Of a stretch of DNA of 64,000 nucleotides, positions 26,340 to 36,097 are shown one piece after another; position 1 is the first letter of the stretch; every line of letters begins with the position of its first letter. The position numbers were made by a program, and so were the translations under genes. The stretch is from NCBI GenBank assembly GCA_035998445.1, contig DASYHQ010000052.1, positions 62,001 through 126,000 of the forward strand. The letters are read 5' to 3'. Below the pieces are notes generated by a model. It had not been told where the DNA came from and made no database searches. It saw nothing but the letters and a program-made list of their open reading frames with translations. This DNA is from Tepidisphaeraceae bacterium (GTDB lineage Bacteria; Planctomycetota; Phycisphaerae; Tepidisphaerales; Tepidisphaeraceae).

Positions 26340-26489
26340 AATCCGTGCATCAAGTAGTTGATGCCTAAGTGAACCCACCTTCGTATCCTCCATCCTCCCC
26401 CTTCCTTTTCACATTCTTCCCTTCGATCTTGGCGTGCATGGCGGTTCAATCCCTTCGCGTCCGCGCGCGTCCGCGGTAGACTTGCGAAC

Positions 26490-27563
26490 ATGGCTCCGCA
26501 ATTTGTCCGTCCCACGGTGCGCGCGATGGAAGGGTACACGCCGGGCGAACAGCCGGCGTCGGGCTCGCGCGTGGTGAAGTTGAACACGAACGAGAACCCG
26601 TTCCCGCCCAGCCAGAAGGTGATGGCCGCCATCCGGGACATCGAACCGGAACTGCTGCGCCGTTACCCCAATCCCACCGCCGATGCGTTTCGTGATGCCG
26701 CTGCAAAACTGCTCGGCTTCACGCGCGATCATCTGATCGCCGGCAACGGCAGCGACGATCTCTTAACGATCGTCACGCGCACGTTCGTGCCGCCGGGCGG
26801 GCTGCTGGTATCGCCCGAGCCGTCGTATTCGCTCTACCCGATCCTGGCGAAGCTGGAGGATGCGAAGTTCGATTCGGTGCCGTGGGAGAACGGCTGGGAA
26901 CTGCCGATCGAGGGTTTGCTGGCGACGAAGGCCGACGCGATCTACGTCGCCAACCCCAACGCGCCCAGCGGCACGTTCGTGCCACCGAAGCAGATCGCCG
27001 AGCTGGCGAAGAAGTTCAAGGGTGCCGTGCTGGTGGACGAGGCCTACGCCGACTTTGCGGATGACAATTGCCTGTCGCTCGTGAACGATCATCCGAACGT
27101 CGTCGTCTCGCGCACGCTCAGCAAGGCGTACAGCCTGGCCGGCCTGCGGTTCGGGTACGCGGTGGCGCAGCCGGCGATCATCAACCAGATGCTGAAGGTG
27201 AAGGACAGCTACAACTGCGACGCCATCGCCATCGCCGCCGCCACGGCCGCCATCGAAGATCAGGACTACGCCCGCTTTACCTGGGACCACGTAAAGGCCG
27301 AACGCGCCCGCGTGACCGAGGAACTGACCAACATGGGCTGGACGGTGCTGCCCAGCCAGGCCAACTTCCTGCTCGCCACCACCCCCGACGGCCGCGGTCG
27401 CGAGGCGTACGAGGGGTTGAAAGAGCAGGGCATCCTGGTCCGATATTTCGACAAGCCCGGCCTCAGCGACAAGATCCGCATCACGATCGGCACCAGCCAG
27501 GAGAACAACGCCCTGCTGGGCGGCCTGAAATCGCTTGCGCCCGCGGAGCCTGTTGCGCAGTAG
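26490..27563 (+). CDS. hisC: Histidinol-phosphate aminotransferase
   Basis: A 357-residue class I/II PLP aminotransferase. HisC marks: [12 protein letters not shown] near the N-terminus, NPNAPSGT, the VDEAYADF block and the PLP lysine in [18 protein letters not shown]. It converts imidazole acetol phosphate to histidinol phosphate. The hisB gene follows after 32 bp. Confidence 0.96.
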   Translation: MAPQFVRPTVRAMEGYTPGEQPASGSRVVKLNTNENPFPPSQKVMAAIRDIEPELLRRYPNPTADAFRDAAAKLLGFTRDHLIAGNGSDDLLTIVTRTFVPPGGLLVSPEPSYSLYPILAKLEDAKFDSVPWENGWELPIEGLLATKADAIYVANPNAPSGTFVPPKQIAELAKKFKGAVLVDEAYADFADDNCLSLVNDHPNVVVSRTLSKAYSLAGLRFGYAVAQPAIINQMLKVKDSYNCDAIAIAAATAAIEDQDYARFTWDHVKAERARVTEELTNMGWTVLPSQANFLLATTPDGRGREAYEGLKEQGILVRYFDKPGLSDKIRITIGTSQENNALLGGLKSLAPAEPVAQ

Positions 27564-27595
27564 CACGCTTTGGAGGCCCTTGCACGATAAGTCCG

Positions 27596-28207
27596 ATGAA
27601 GAACCCTATGCCCGACCGTACCGCCACCATCGCCCGAAAGACGAACGAGACCGACATTTCGCTCTCCCTGAACCTCGACGGCCAAGGCAAGGCCGCGGCG
27701 AAGACGGGTGTCGGTTTCTTCGATCACATGCTGGACCTGCTGGCCCGCCACAGCCTGATCGACCTCGACGTCACCGCCAAAGGCGATCTGCACGTCGATG
27801 CGCACCACACGGTGGAAGACGTCGGCATCGTCATCGGCCAGGCCTTGGAGAAGGCCCTCGGCGACAAGCGGGGCATCTACCGCTACGGCTGGGCCCTTTT
27901 GCCAATGGACGAAGCGCTCGCCCAAGTCGCGCTCGACCTATCCGGCCGACCGGCGTTCGTCTACCACGTGAAGTTCAACGGCCCGCTCATCGGCACCTTC
28001 GCCACCGAACTGGTCGAGGAGTTCCTGAAGTCGATCGCGATGGCCGGCAAGCTGAACCTGCACGTCACCGTCCCCTACGGCACCAACGACCACCACATCG
28101 CCGAGGCGATCTTTAAGGGGCTGGCCAAGGCCCTGCGGCAAGCGGTAAGCTTTGATCCAAGGAACGCCGGCGGCATGCCGAGCACGAAGGGCTCACTGGT
28201 CGTTTAG
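27596..28207 (+). CDS. hisB: Imidazoleglycerol-phosphate dehydratase
   Basis: A 203-residue enzyme with the His/Glu metal motifs of [28 protein letters not shown], and the second pair near the C-terminus ([14 protein letters not shown]). It is the monofunctional form, without a phosphatase domain. ATG at 27596 and at 27608 are both possible starts. It probably shares a transcript with hisC. Confidence 0.96.
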   Translation: MKNPMPDRTATIARKTNETDISLSLNLDGQGKAAAKTGVGFFDHMLDLLARHSLIDLDVTAKGDLHVDAHHTVEDVGIVIGQALEKALGDKRGIYRYGWALLPMDEALAQVALDLSGRPAFVYHVKFNGPLIGTFATELVEEFLKSIAMAGKLNLHVTVPYGTNDHHIAEAIFKGLAKALRQAVSFDPRNAGGMPSTKGSLVV

Positions 28208-28233
28208 GCGTCCCTCGTTGAAAAGGGGTTCGC

Positions 28234-28761
28234 ATGCGACGATTCGCTTCCATCAGCCGCAGTACGAGGTCGGTCGTATTGGCGGCTGTGATGGGGTTTG
28301 GTTGCGCCACCGTTCACACCGAGAAGGTCGCACGGTTCTCACCGGCGGCCGCTGACGAGAAACGCGCGACGGTCGAGATGCCTGGGGTATACAAGGTCCG
28401 TTGGCGTCGAGCGTCGACGGACGCGCTCTCGCCCGTCCACGGCACGTCACGCTATCTCACCGTAGGCACAACCGTGGGATTCGAGCAGCAGACTGACGGT
28501 GCCATCGTGGCCGTGGCGGGGGACGAACGCATTCGGTTGCCCGCCGGCCCGAGCGATGCCAAGTACGTCATGTGGCACTCGACTTGGGAAGAGCGAACGG
28601 AACTTGGCGAAGGACTGGCCGACTTCGCGGATGGCGCGGGCAAGGTGTTGATCGTCGCGAGTGTGGTGGGGCTTTTGTTTGTGATTTGGACGCTGGACGA
28701 CCGCGACGTTGGAGGTGTCTGTCACAAGCATCGCCGACACGATTGCCGGCGCTGTCGCTAG
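28234..28761 (+). CDS. Putative lipoprotein with C-terminal membrane segment
   Basis: A 175-residue protein, unknown family. A basic N-terminus and hydrophobic stretch end in GFGC at about residue 24, a plausible but imperfect lipobox. A second hydrophobic segment (KVLIVASVVGLLFVIWTL) lies near the C-terminus, followed by a Cys/His-rich end. It begins 26 bp after hisB and may be cotranscribed, but no functional link is seen. Confidence 0.65.
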   Translation: MRRFASISRSTRSVVLAAVMGFGCATVHTEKVARFSPAAADEKRATVEMPGVYKVRWRRASTDALSPVHGTSRYLTVGTTVGFEQQTDGAIVAVAGDERIRLPAGPSDAKYVMWHSTWEERTELGEGLADFADGAGKVLIVASVVGLLFVIWTLDDRDVGGVCHKHRRHDCRRCR

Positions 28762-28807
28762 TCATTTTCGTCCGCCGGGCTGGCCGTTTTGGCGTCCGCT
28801 CTTCCGC

Positions 28808-29671
28808 CTACTTCAGCTTCCCCACCAACTCACCAATCAACTGCTTCGTCGCATCGCTCGCGTCCACCAATGGCAAGCGCATCACGCCGCTGTCTAGGCC
28901 GCGAACCTTCATTGCGTGCTTGATGCCGGCGGGGTTGCCGTCGATGAAGAGGCTCTTGATCAGCGGGAACAGCTTGTAGTGGATGCGGCTGGCCTCGTTG
29001 AAGTCGCCGTTCAGTGCGTGCTCGGTCAGGCGCTTCACGTCGTTGGGGAGCAGGTTGGAAACGACGCTGATCACGCCACGGGCGCCGATGCTCATGAGCG
29101 GCAGGGTCAGCGAATCATCACCGCTGAGGATCGGCATGTCGCAGAGGGCGCGAATCTCGCTGGTCATGTCGGGCAGGCCGGTGGCTTCCTTGATTGCGAC
29201 GATATTACGATGCCCGTTCAGGCGCGCCACGGTGCTGGCGGTCATCGTGATGCCCGTGCGGCCGGGGATGTTGTACAGCACGATCGGCAGATCGACCGCG
29301 TCGGCCAGCGTCATGAAGTGCCGGTAGAGGCCTTCCTGCGTGGGCTTGTTGTAGTAGGGGTTTACGCTCAGGCCGGCCGTCGCGCCGACCTTCTTGGCGG
29401 CGGTGTGCAACTCCATCGCCTCGCTGGTCGCGTTGGCGCCCACGCCGCCGATCACCGGCACGCGGCCACGGGCCTGGTCGACCGTCACCTCGATCACGCG
29501 GATGTGCTCGTCGAAGTCCAGCGTTGGCGATTCACCCGTGGTGCCGACCGGAACCAGGCCATCGATGCCGCCCTTGATCTGGTACTCGACCTGGTCGCGC
29601 AGCTTCGCTTCGTCGACCTTGCCGGCCGAGGTGAACGGGGTAACCAAAGCTGTAATCGCGCCGCTGAACAT
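28808..29671 (-). CDS. dapA: 4-hydroxy-tetrahydrodipicolinate synthase
   Basis: A 287-residue class I aldolase of the lysine/diaminopimelate path, condensing pyruvate with aspartate semialdehyde. Signatures: GTTGESPTL near 43-51, YNIPGRTG with the catalytic Tyr at about 133, and the Schiff-base lysine in VAIKEATG at about 161. Length is typical. The 5' side of the gene faces a 500-bp stretch of repeats. Confidence 0.97.
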   Translation of the reverse strand: MFSGAITALVTPFTSAGKVDEAKLRDQVEYQIKGGIDGLVPVGTTGESPTLDFDEHIRVIEVTVDQARGRVPVIGGVGANATSEAMELHTAAKKVGATAGLSVNPYYNKPTQEGLYRHFMTLADAVDLPIVLYNIPGRTGITMTASTVARLNGHRNIVAIKEATGLPDMTSEIRALCDMPILSGDDSLTLPLMSIGARGVISVVSNLLPNDVKRLTEHALNGDFNEASRIHYKLFPLIKSLFIDGNPAGIKHAMKVRGLDSGVMRLPLVDASDATKQLIGELVGKLK

Positions 29672-29810
29672 GAAGGCTCCTTATGACGTTGTTCCGAGTC
29701 GGGCGATTGTAGAAGGGAAGGGGGGATTGGCAAGGATTGGGGGAGGGGGGGAGGAAAATCCCAAGCCCCAATGCCAAACAAATGGCCAACCACCAAATCC
29801 CAAGGAACAC

Positions 29811-30007
29811 CGTAGCATGGGCGTCCCGCCCATGGAGCCGCGGTACCCCGCGGTGTCGGACGGTACGCCGTCCGAGGTAACGAGCGCAAGCGATCTGCTC
29901 TTCACACTTTCGAGCGATTCCTTCGCTGGCGCCCATTGCTGATTCCGATGGCGTACCATCCGACGTGTCGGCGTACCGACACCATGGGCTCTGGCGTCCA
30001 TGCTACG
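29811..30007. repeat. MITE-like inverted repeat, GTAGCATGG family
   Basis: Arms CGTAGCATGGGCG and its near-complement at 29995-30007 (CGTCCATGCTACG) bound a 197-bp element whose interior is full of smaller palindromes (CCGCGGTACCCCGCGG, GGACGGTACGCCGTCC). Confidence 0.8.
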
Positions 30008-30061
30008 TGAAGCTTCTTTGGCTCGGCCCGCACCCTCATTCGGTCAACCGCTTGCCATTGC

Positions 30062-30205
30062 GGCCTAGGTTCTGTCTGAAAAGGTCTCGTAGGGGCAGGC
30101 TTCCGTGCCTGCCCGCCTCGTCTTCCGCCGAAAAAACGGGCAGGCACGGAGGCCTGCCCCTACGGGCGATCGCCCCAAATTGGGTTTTCAGACAGAACCT
30201 AGGCC
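30062..30205. repeat. MITE-like inverted repeat overlapping a stop codon
   Basis: Perfect 21-bp terminal arms (outer part GGCCTAGGTTCTGTCTGAAA) with inner paired GTAGGGGCAGGC and GCCTGCCCCTAC blocks. The right arm supplies the TAG stop of the gene at 30199. Confidence 0.9.
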
Positions 30206-30993
30206 TTCTTCGCATCCTCCAGCATCTGCTTCACCATCAGCATGTTGATGATGCCGAAGCCCAGCAGCATGATCCCCATGATCACCAGCACGATCGCGAC
30301 GATCGTCGGCACCGCGGCGAAGAAGGAGTCGTCGGGCAGGGAGAACCGGATGCCGGCCAGCACCAGCGAGAGCACGCCGCTGGTCAGCATGATCGGGATG
30401 ACGGTCTGGCGGAAGTGCAGCGTTTGATAGACGGGCACCTTCGCCTTGCGAACGACCGGCGCCGATTTGGCGCGCGGCGCGAAGACCGACTCGTCCGGCG
30501 CGGGCATGATGACGGCATCGTCATCGTCCGGCGGGGCATGGTCGAACGGGCTATCGCTCTCCGTCGCTTGCAGTGGTGGGGCGGCCGGGACGGATGGCGC
30601 CGCGGCGCGCGATTGCGGCGCCGCCGACCGTACCCGGGCGGCAGGCGTGCCGTCACCCGTTGCGCGTGGCGTGGCCGGTGGGGGAGTCGCTTGCGATGGC
30701 GATGACGATCGTGCCGATGGCGCCCCGGCACGCGTCGCGGGGCGAGGGGGGCCGGCGGATGGTGATGCGGCCACCGACGGCGCGCTGGCGCGCGGCGAAA
30801 CGGCTGGCGGCGCAACTGGCGGTCGGGCGCGTGGTGGGACCGCCGGCGCGCGCGGCGCGGTTGGCGGTGGCGTCGCGGCCTGCATCTCGACGTGGGTGCC
30901 GCTTGAGCTGTCGTGCGACGCGTCGGGCTCACCGTCTCCGCTGGCCATCGCGTTCAGCGCCGCTGCCAGGTCATCGTCGTTCTTCTTCGCCAT
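30199..30993 (-). CDS. Pro/Ala-rich protein with two C-terminal membrane segments
   Basis: A 264-residue protein, family unknown. Residues 1-175 are low-complexity Pro/Ala/Arg/Ser, probably disordered and cytoplasmic. Two hydrophobic segments follow (TVIPIMLTSGVLSLVLAG and IVAIVLVIMGIMLLGFGIIN) with a short charged end. It stands alone. The last codon and stop lie inside the arm of the inverted-repeat element, so the element may have set the present C-terminus. Confidence 0.75.
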   Translation of the reverse strand: MAKKNDDDLAAALNAMASGDGEPDASHDSSSGTHVEMQAATPPPTAPRAPAVPPRARPPVAPPAVSPRASAPSVAASPSAGPPRPATRAGAPSARSSSPSQATPPPATPRATGDGTPAARVRSAAPQSRAAAPSVPAAPPLQATESDSPFDHAPPDDDDAVIMPAPDESVFAPRAKSAPVVRKAKVPVYQTLHFRQTVIPIMLTSGVLSLVLAGIRFSLPDDSFFAAVPTIVAIVLVIMGIMLLGFGIINMLMVKQMLEDAKKA

Positions 30994-31460
30994 AAGTCCC
31001 TCGCTCGCTTTCGCTTTGTAGCACCTGTGCCGATCGATGCGCCGCGGGCCGTTCGCCGGTCAATCCCGTCGATCGACAGGACCGGTCTGCTTTTCCCGGT
31101 TTATCGGACGCGCTCGTAGAAAACCTGTCGCAGGCGTATTTCTGGTGCTACGCCATATTCGCGCCTCAGTATAGTCGCCCTCGTTCACGACCGCACCGTC
31201 CGGCGCTCGCACCGTTGCCAGCCGTCGACGGCGCGTCCGATAACACGTCGGCACGATGCCCACGATCGACACTGGATGACCGGCGACGTTCGCTTGCGGC
31301 ATCATCCGGCACAACGGGCGCCACCCGCAACCAACGAAGCGGGGACGTTCGGGTCAATGTCATAGGAATTACGCCAGCGCACAAGGGATTTTTGCGCTGG
31401 CGATACTGTGGAACACCCTTTGCCATGAAGTGGTCGAACAACGCACCAAGGGAAACACCG
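30994..31460. other. Intergenic region without clear features
   Basis: These 467 bp lie between two divergent genes. I see no convincing gene, terminator or known repeat, only an 8-bp inverted pair (GTAGCACC at about 31018, GGTGCTAC at about 31142). Promoters for both flanking genes should be here. Confidence 0.4.
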
Positions 31461-31727
31461 ATGAACGAGCAAGACTTTCAGACGAAGCTGGCGGAACTGA
31501 TGGGTGAGATCAGCACGTTGCCGGTCACCGAACGGGCCAAGCTGGAAAAGCTGGCCGAGGACACCCGCGCCCGCCACGAGCGCCTGCGCCAGACGGTCAG
31601 CAGCCTGCAGGAGTCACTGGACTACCTGCGGCTGAGCATCAAGTACCTTGTCTTCGACCTCGAAGCCACCCGCCGCGAGAACGGCTATTTGCGCAAGATG
31701 CTTGAGGAGACGACCGGCAACGATTAG
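31461..31727 (+). CDS. Small coiled-coil protein, 88 residues
   Basis: The sequence is almost entirely charged helix with heptad spacing (RAKLEKLAEDTRARHERLRQ, then a second half SLDYLRLSIKYLVFDLEATR). No family known to me, though small coiled-coil genes of this type are common in planctomycetes. ATG at 31461 follows AAGGGAAAC. The upstream open extension is poor coding sequence. A strong terminator follows. Confidence 0.75.
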   Translation: MNEQDFQTKLAELMGEISTLPVTERAKLEKLAEDTRARHERLRQTVSSLQESLDYLRLSIKYLVFDLEATRRENGYLRKMLEETTGND

Positions 31728-31758
31728 CCCTCCGCGTTTAGCCAGCCTGCATCAACCA

Positions 31759-31793
31759 CCGCCCCGGGCCGTCGCCAGAACGGCCCGGGGCGG
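31759..31793 (+). terminator. Strong hairpin after the coiled-coil gene
   Basis: A 14-bp perfect stem (CCGCCCCGGGCCGT with ACGGCCCGGGGCGG) with a 7-nt loop lies 31 bp after the stop. The T-run is weak (TTCGCG), so termination is likely but not textbook. Confidence 0.7.
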
Positions 31794-31831
31794 TTCGCGT
31801 ACCGTCGACGCCGGATAGCTTCTGACTTGCC

Positions 31832-32421
31832 TTCTGTAGGACAGGCATTCCTGCCTGTCTCTCTCCCCCCGTCCTGCTCTCCCCCCGTATTCCTCTGCCT
31901 CTCTTCTGTGTCTCTTCCTGTCTCCTATCTTTCTAGTGGGACGGACATTCTTGTCTGTCTCTCTGCTACTGTTGCAAAGAAGGGGAGCCACCGACGCGCG
32001 AAGACACGAAGGCGGACACAAAGAAAAAGCGACGCGCGTTGCGCCCATTCCACCTCAATCGCGCAGCGCGAGCGTAGAGATGGATAGTGAGCTCTTTGAC
32101 AACAGAATAGACGACACGCGAGCCAGCCTAAGTCCCTTCGCCATCACTCGATGGTGCAAAATGGTGCACGAATTCGCGTTTTGCTTTACCCAAACCGCCG
32201 TTGCAAGTGGGGTCGCCTTACTCTCGTTCCGCCTGCTTCGCGTCCTGCTTCGCGCCTTCGCGACTTCGCGTCTCTTTCGCATCTATGAAGGCGCAACAGC
32301 GCCAAGAGAGGCAGACAAGAATACCCGTCCCACTGGCAGAGAAGAGACACAGGCAAGAATGCCTGTGCCACAGAAGACGAATACGGGGGGAGAGACAGGC
32401 AGGGATGCCTGTCCTACAGAA
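31832..32421. repeat. Composite 590-bp inverted repeat upstream of pheT
   Basis: Outer arms TTCTGTAGGACAGGCATTCC and a near-complement at 32402-32421 are followed by further paired blocks (GGAATAC-type ends, then GGGACGG with CCGTCCC, then blocks rich in GCGAAG and CTTCGC). At least three GGACAGGCA-type units are nested, so the structure looks built by repeated insertion. Its right end is 70 bp from the pheT start. Confidence 0.8.
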
Positions 32422-32490
32422 GAGCAGCTCAGCCGCCAGGGAGCCACCGAATTTGACCTCCCATCGCCCACGGCTACATTGATCCGTCCC

Positions 32491-34515
32491 ATGAAGATCA
32501 GCCTCCAATGGCTCGCCGATTACCTGCCCGGTCCGCTGGCCGCGACCGAGGCGGCCGACGCGCTTACGTTTGGTGGATTGCCCGTCGAGGTCATCGAGAC
32601 CGTCCGCTCGCCCCAAGGCGAGGACGACACCGTGATCGACGTCGAAGTCACCAGCAACCGGGGTGACTGCCTGTCCCACGTCGGCGTCGCCCGCGAACTG
32701 GGCGCGCTGCTGTCGCGCGAGACCCAGGCGCCGGCGCCGAAGTTGAAGGAGGCAACCGAGAAGACGGCGGATGCGATCGGCGTCACCATCGAGGCGACGA
32801 ACCTTTGCCCGCACTACGTCGCACGCGTCATTCGCGGTGTGAAGATCGGCCCGAGCCCCGCCTGGATGCAGCGGCGCCTGCTGGCCGTCGGACTGCGGCC
32901 GATCAACAACGTCGTCGACGTCACCAATTACGTGATGTTCGAACTTGGCCAGCCGCTGCATGCGTTCGATTACGATAAGGTCGGCGGCAAGCAGATCGTC
33001 GTGCGCAACGCGCGAGCGGGTGAGAAGCTGATTAGCATCGACGGCCACGAGCGCGCGCTGTCGCCCAACATGCTGGTGATCGCCGATGCCAATCAGCCCG
33101 TTGCTTTGGCCGGTGTGATGGGTGGCCGCGATAGCGAGGTGTCGGACGGCACGGTGAACGTGCTGCTGGAGGCGGCGCGGTTCGATCCGCTTTCCATCCG
33201 CACCACCGCCCGCGCGCTGACGATGGCCAGCGACGGTTCGTACCGCTTCGAGCGCGGCATCGACCCCACGCTGCCGCACCGCGCCGCGGCGCGGGCGGCA
33301 GAGCTGATCGTCGAGCTGGCCGGTGGGGAAGTGCTCGCCGGCACGGTGGATGCGGGGCAAGCGCCGGCCGAGCCGAAGAAGCTGGCGGTGCGGTTGTCGC
33401 GCATCCGCCGGATCACCGGGTTCGACATTCCACCGACCGACGCGGTCGCGGCGCTCTCGCGGCTGGGGTTGTCGCCGATCTCCAGTGGCGACGCGATCAA
33501 CGTGATCGTGCCGCCGCACCGGTTGGACATCAACATTGAGGCGGATCTGGTCGAAGAGGTCGTGCGCGTGATTGGGTACGACAAGATCCCCGTCAGCGAC
33601 ACGATCGGCATCCGCGTGACGCCAGCCAACCCGGAGCTGCGCACGATCGACCGGTTGCGTTCGATCCTGACGGCGGCCGGTTACTTCGAGGCCGTCACGT
33701 TCAGCTTCGTCAGCGACGCGCTCGCGGGCGCGTTCGTGCCGACCGAGGCCGCGTCGCTGCCCCGTGCCCACCCGGCCGTGCGGAAGACCGACGCGCACCT
33801 GCGGCCCAGCGTGCTGCCCGGCCTGCTGCAGGCCGTTCGGCACAACGAGGCCAACGACGTGCCGAACGCGCGTCTGTTCGAGATCGGCGCCGCCTTCTGG
33901 CACGACCGTGCCGGCAAAATCGTCGAGCGCCGGCGCGTGGCGCTGGTAGGCTCGAAGGACCTTCGCGAAGTGCGCGGCGTCGTCGAGACGATCCTGAACA
34001 CGCTCGACGCCAGCCGGCCCGTCACCGTCTCGCCGGCCGACGCACCGGGCTATGCCAAGGGCGCCGCGGGACAGGTGAAGTGGGGCGACGAGGTGGTCGG
34101 CGTGATCGGCCTGATCGACGGCACCGTTGCCAACAAGATCGACCTGAAGCAACCGCCCGCCGCTGCCGAGTTGGAACTGGCGCCGTTGCTGGCGGGCGCA
34201 CGGCTGGTGCCGCAACTACGACCGCTACCGAAGTACCCGGCCGTGCGGCGCGATCTGTCGCTCGTGCTGGCCGAGGTGGTTCGCTTCGAACAGGTGCGGG
34301 AGGTGATCGCCACCGCCAAGCCCGAGAACCTGGAAGACGTGGAGTTCGTCACCACCTATCGCGGCAAGCCGCTGGACAAGGGGACCAAGAGCCTGACCGT
34401 CACCCTGGTCTTCCGGTCCACCACCGGCACGCTGACCGGCGAGCAGGTCGAGGCTGCCGTGACGCGGGTGACCGACGCCGCGCGATCGACCCTCGGTGCA
34501 ACGCTTCGCACGTAA
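32491..34515 (+). CDS. pheT: Phenylalanyl-tRNA synthetase beta subunit lacking the tRNA-binding domain
   Basis: A 674-residue PheT. It opens with MKISLQWLADYLPGPL, has the DVTSNRGDCLSH-like block (VEVTSNRGDCLSHVGVAREL at about 52-71), NNVVDVTNYVMFELGQPLHAFD in B3/4, and a C-terminal anticodon-binding FDX-ACB domain (PLPKYPAVRRDLSLVL). Bacterial PheT is usually about 800 residues; here residues 35-50 jump straight to B1, so the OB-fold EMAP-like insertion (about 110-120 residues) is absent. The frame is open 185 codons upstream through a repeat, but the family start is ATG 32491. pheS is not adjacent. Confidence 0.93.
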   Translation: MKISLQWLADYLPGPLAATEAADALTFGGLPVEVIETVRSPQGEDDTVIDVEVTSNRGDCLSHVGVARELGALLSRETQAPAPKLKEATEKTADAIGVTIEATNLCPHYVARVIRGVKIGPSPAWMQRRLLAVGLRPINNVVDVTNYVMFELGQPLHAFDYDKVGGKQIVVRNARAGEKLISIDGHERALSPNMLVIADANQPVALAGVMGGRDSEVSDGTVNVLLEAARFDPLSIRTTARALTMASDGSYRFERGIDPTLPHRAAARAAELIVELAGGEVLAGTVDAGQAPAEPKKLAVRLSRIRRITGFDIPPTDAVAALSRLGLSPISSGDAINVIVPPHRLDINIEADLVEEVVRVIGYDKIPVSDTIGIRVTPANPELRTIDRLRSILTAAGYFEAVTFSFVSDALAGAFVPTEAASLPRAHPAVRKTDAHLRPSVLPGLLQAVRHNEANDVPNARLFEIGAAFWHDRAGKIVERRRVALVGSKDLREVRGVVETILNTLDASRPVTVSPADAPGYAKGAAGQVKWGDEVVGVIGLIDGTVANKIDLKQPPAAAELELAPLLAGARLVPQLRPLPKYPAVRRDLSLVLAEVVRFEQVREVIATAKPENLEDVEFVTTYRGKPLDKGTKSLTVTLVFRSTTGTLTGEQVEAAVTRVTDAARSTLGATLRT

Positions 34516-34658
34516 GCCAGAGGACGCGAAGCTACGAAGGCGCGAACGAAGCCGCAAAGAAGAGGGCGCATTAAAAGTACTTCGCCGGACTGGCCGCTTC
34601 AGCGGCCAGTTCTTTTGGCTTGTCACGTCAACTTCACGTGACCGAAACTGGAATGCCC

Positions 34659-35147
34659 ATGCATCGCACGCAACTCGTCATCCTGTTCTGCCTGGCGCTT
34701 AGCGGCGCCTGCGATCGTCCCGCGATGGATCCGAGCGCAGCTGGCCAGCCGGACGTCCCCGTCGTCCCCCGGCAGCCGACCACGACGCAGATCGACAGCG
34801 AGATCACGCAGGGCCTCTCCTCCCCGCGCACGGCCGAGGCGCTGGAATGGCTGGACCCGAAGTTTGAGAAGACGCACGTGGTCTGGACCACCACAGACGC
34901 CGACGAGGTGCGCGACCACGTGAACGACCTGTACGCCGCCGGCGCCGTAAAGGTGTGGGCGACCGACCCAACGGAGGTCGACGGCCAACAGGTGCTGATG
35001 CAGCTGGTGATGGAACTGCCCACCGCCCCCAAGGCCCGCGAACGGCTGTTCAAGTGGATCGACAACTGGGAACGTCGCACACTGGACGCCGACGACCGCA
35101 CCAAGGACCGCGGGCAGCGGTACTACGAGATCAATCTGGATCGATAG
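34659..35147 (+). CDS. Putative lipoprotein, about 162 residues
   Basis: Family unknown. A signal peptide with lipobox LSGAC (Cys at about 17) indicates attachment to a membrane. The mature part has a linker rich in Pro and then an alpha/beta domain (KTHVVWTTTDADEVRDHVND, AGAVKVWATDPTEVDGQQVL). ATG at 34659 or 34653 could start it; GGA precedes both. It follows pheT by 143 bp. Confidence 0.7.
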   Translation: MHRTQLVILFCLALSGACDRPAMDPSAAGQPDVPVVPRQPTTTQIDSEITQGLSSPRTAEALEWLDPKFEKTHVVWTTTDADEVRDHVNDLYAAGAVKVWATDPTEVDGQQVLMQLVMELPTAPKARERLFKWIDNWERRTLDADDRTKDRGQRYYEINLDR

Positions 35148-35156
35148 CGATCTTCC

Positions 35157-35939
35157 TCACGTCATCACGATGAACTTGCTTCGCGGCTGTTGCTTCACGT
35201 AGGTGCGGGTGATGTCGACCGTGCCCTCATGCTCGAACTTGCCGTGGGTGCTGAGCCACTTCTGCCCGCGGGCGAAGAAGGCGTCGAAGTCGGTAGGGGA
35301 CATCTCGCTGGCGAAGTAGGTGTCTCGCCGAACGGGGATCACGCGGCATAGCGGCTCGCCCTTGGCGATCGTGATCTTCTTGGAGGCCGGGTCGAGCTCG
35401 ATGACGGCGTGCCACGGATAGCTGGCGGGGTACCAGTCGGTATCGATCAGCGCCGTCACCGCCCGCCACGGCCTTGGGAAGTTCGGGATGTCGGTGACGT
35501 ACAGCAGCTCGTTCGGGTCGGTCTTCAGGAACAGGTAGCTGCTGACCTTCACCTGATGCCGGATCACCTCGTACACGTTGTCGGTGATGGGGTGGGGCAG
35601 CTTCTGCCCCTTCTCCCAGAACCACGCGAACTGCTGGGACAGCGGCGCGCCCTCCGACCCCTCGTGCGAGGCGTAGTCGAAATCGCTATCGATGACGGTG
35701 TCTGGCTCGGTCCGCCAGGCGCCGCGGGCGAAAGTGAAGGTGACGTCGAAGTTGGCGATAAGATCGAAGCCGAACCCGTTGGCCGCGCGGATGGGCGGGC
35801 ATTCCTCGGGCCAGCCCTTGCCGGCGCCGCGCTTCACGTACACGTCCCGCGCCGGCTGGGGCGCGGCCAATTCCTGTCGAAACTTGAAGTAATGCAGCAT
35901 GTCGATCGGCAGTGTACTTGAATCGATCTGTCGCATCAC
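35157..35939 (-). CDS. Hypothetical cytoplasmic protein, 260 residues
   Basis: No signal peptide or membrane segment. It is rich in aromatic residues and beta-strand patterns (IDMLHYFKFRQEL, ANGFGFDLIANFDVTFTF, LLYVTDIPNFPRPWRAV). It vaguely resembles the DUF6065 group, but I am not sure. It is divergent from the GH30-like gene and shares its upstream region. Confidence 0.65.
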   Translation of the reverse strand: MMRQIDSSTLPIDMLHYFKFRQELAAPQPARDVYVKRGAGKGWPEECPPIRAANGFGFDLIANFDVTFTFARGAWRTEPDTVIDSDFDYASHEGSEGAPLSQQFAWFWEKGQKLPHPITDNVYEVIRHQVKVSSYLFLKTDPNELLYVTDIPNFPRPWRAVTALIDTDWYPASYPWHAVIELDPASKKITIAKGEPLCRVIPVRRDTYFASEMSPTDFDAFFARGQKWLSTHGKFEHEGTVDITRTYVKQQPRSKFIVMT

Positions 35940-36097
35940 GCTGCATCGGTGTTTTCGATCGGTCGGGTCGAGGTTCCCATCGAACCGCTGGCATCAAAGA
36001 ACGGATCGGCGGATGTGAACGGGTTTGCCTTGCAGGTGGACATGCTGGCATGATGGTGGCGCAGGTTCGATGTCCCCACTTCAAGGAGCACAGCAGC

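Noticed and set aside
32218-34215. A 665-codon minus-strand frame
   Set aside because: It is the antisense of pheT, kept open by GC-rich codons.
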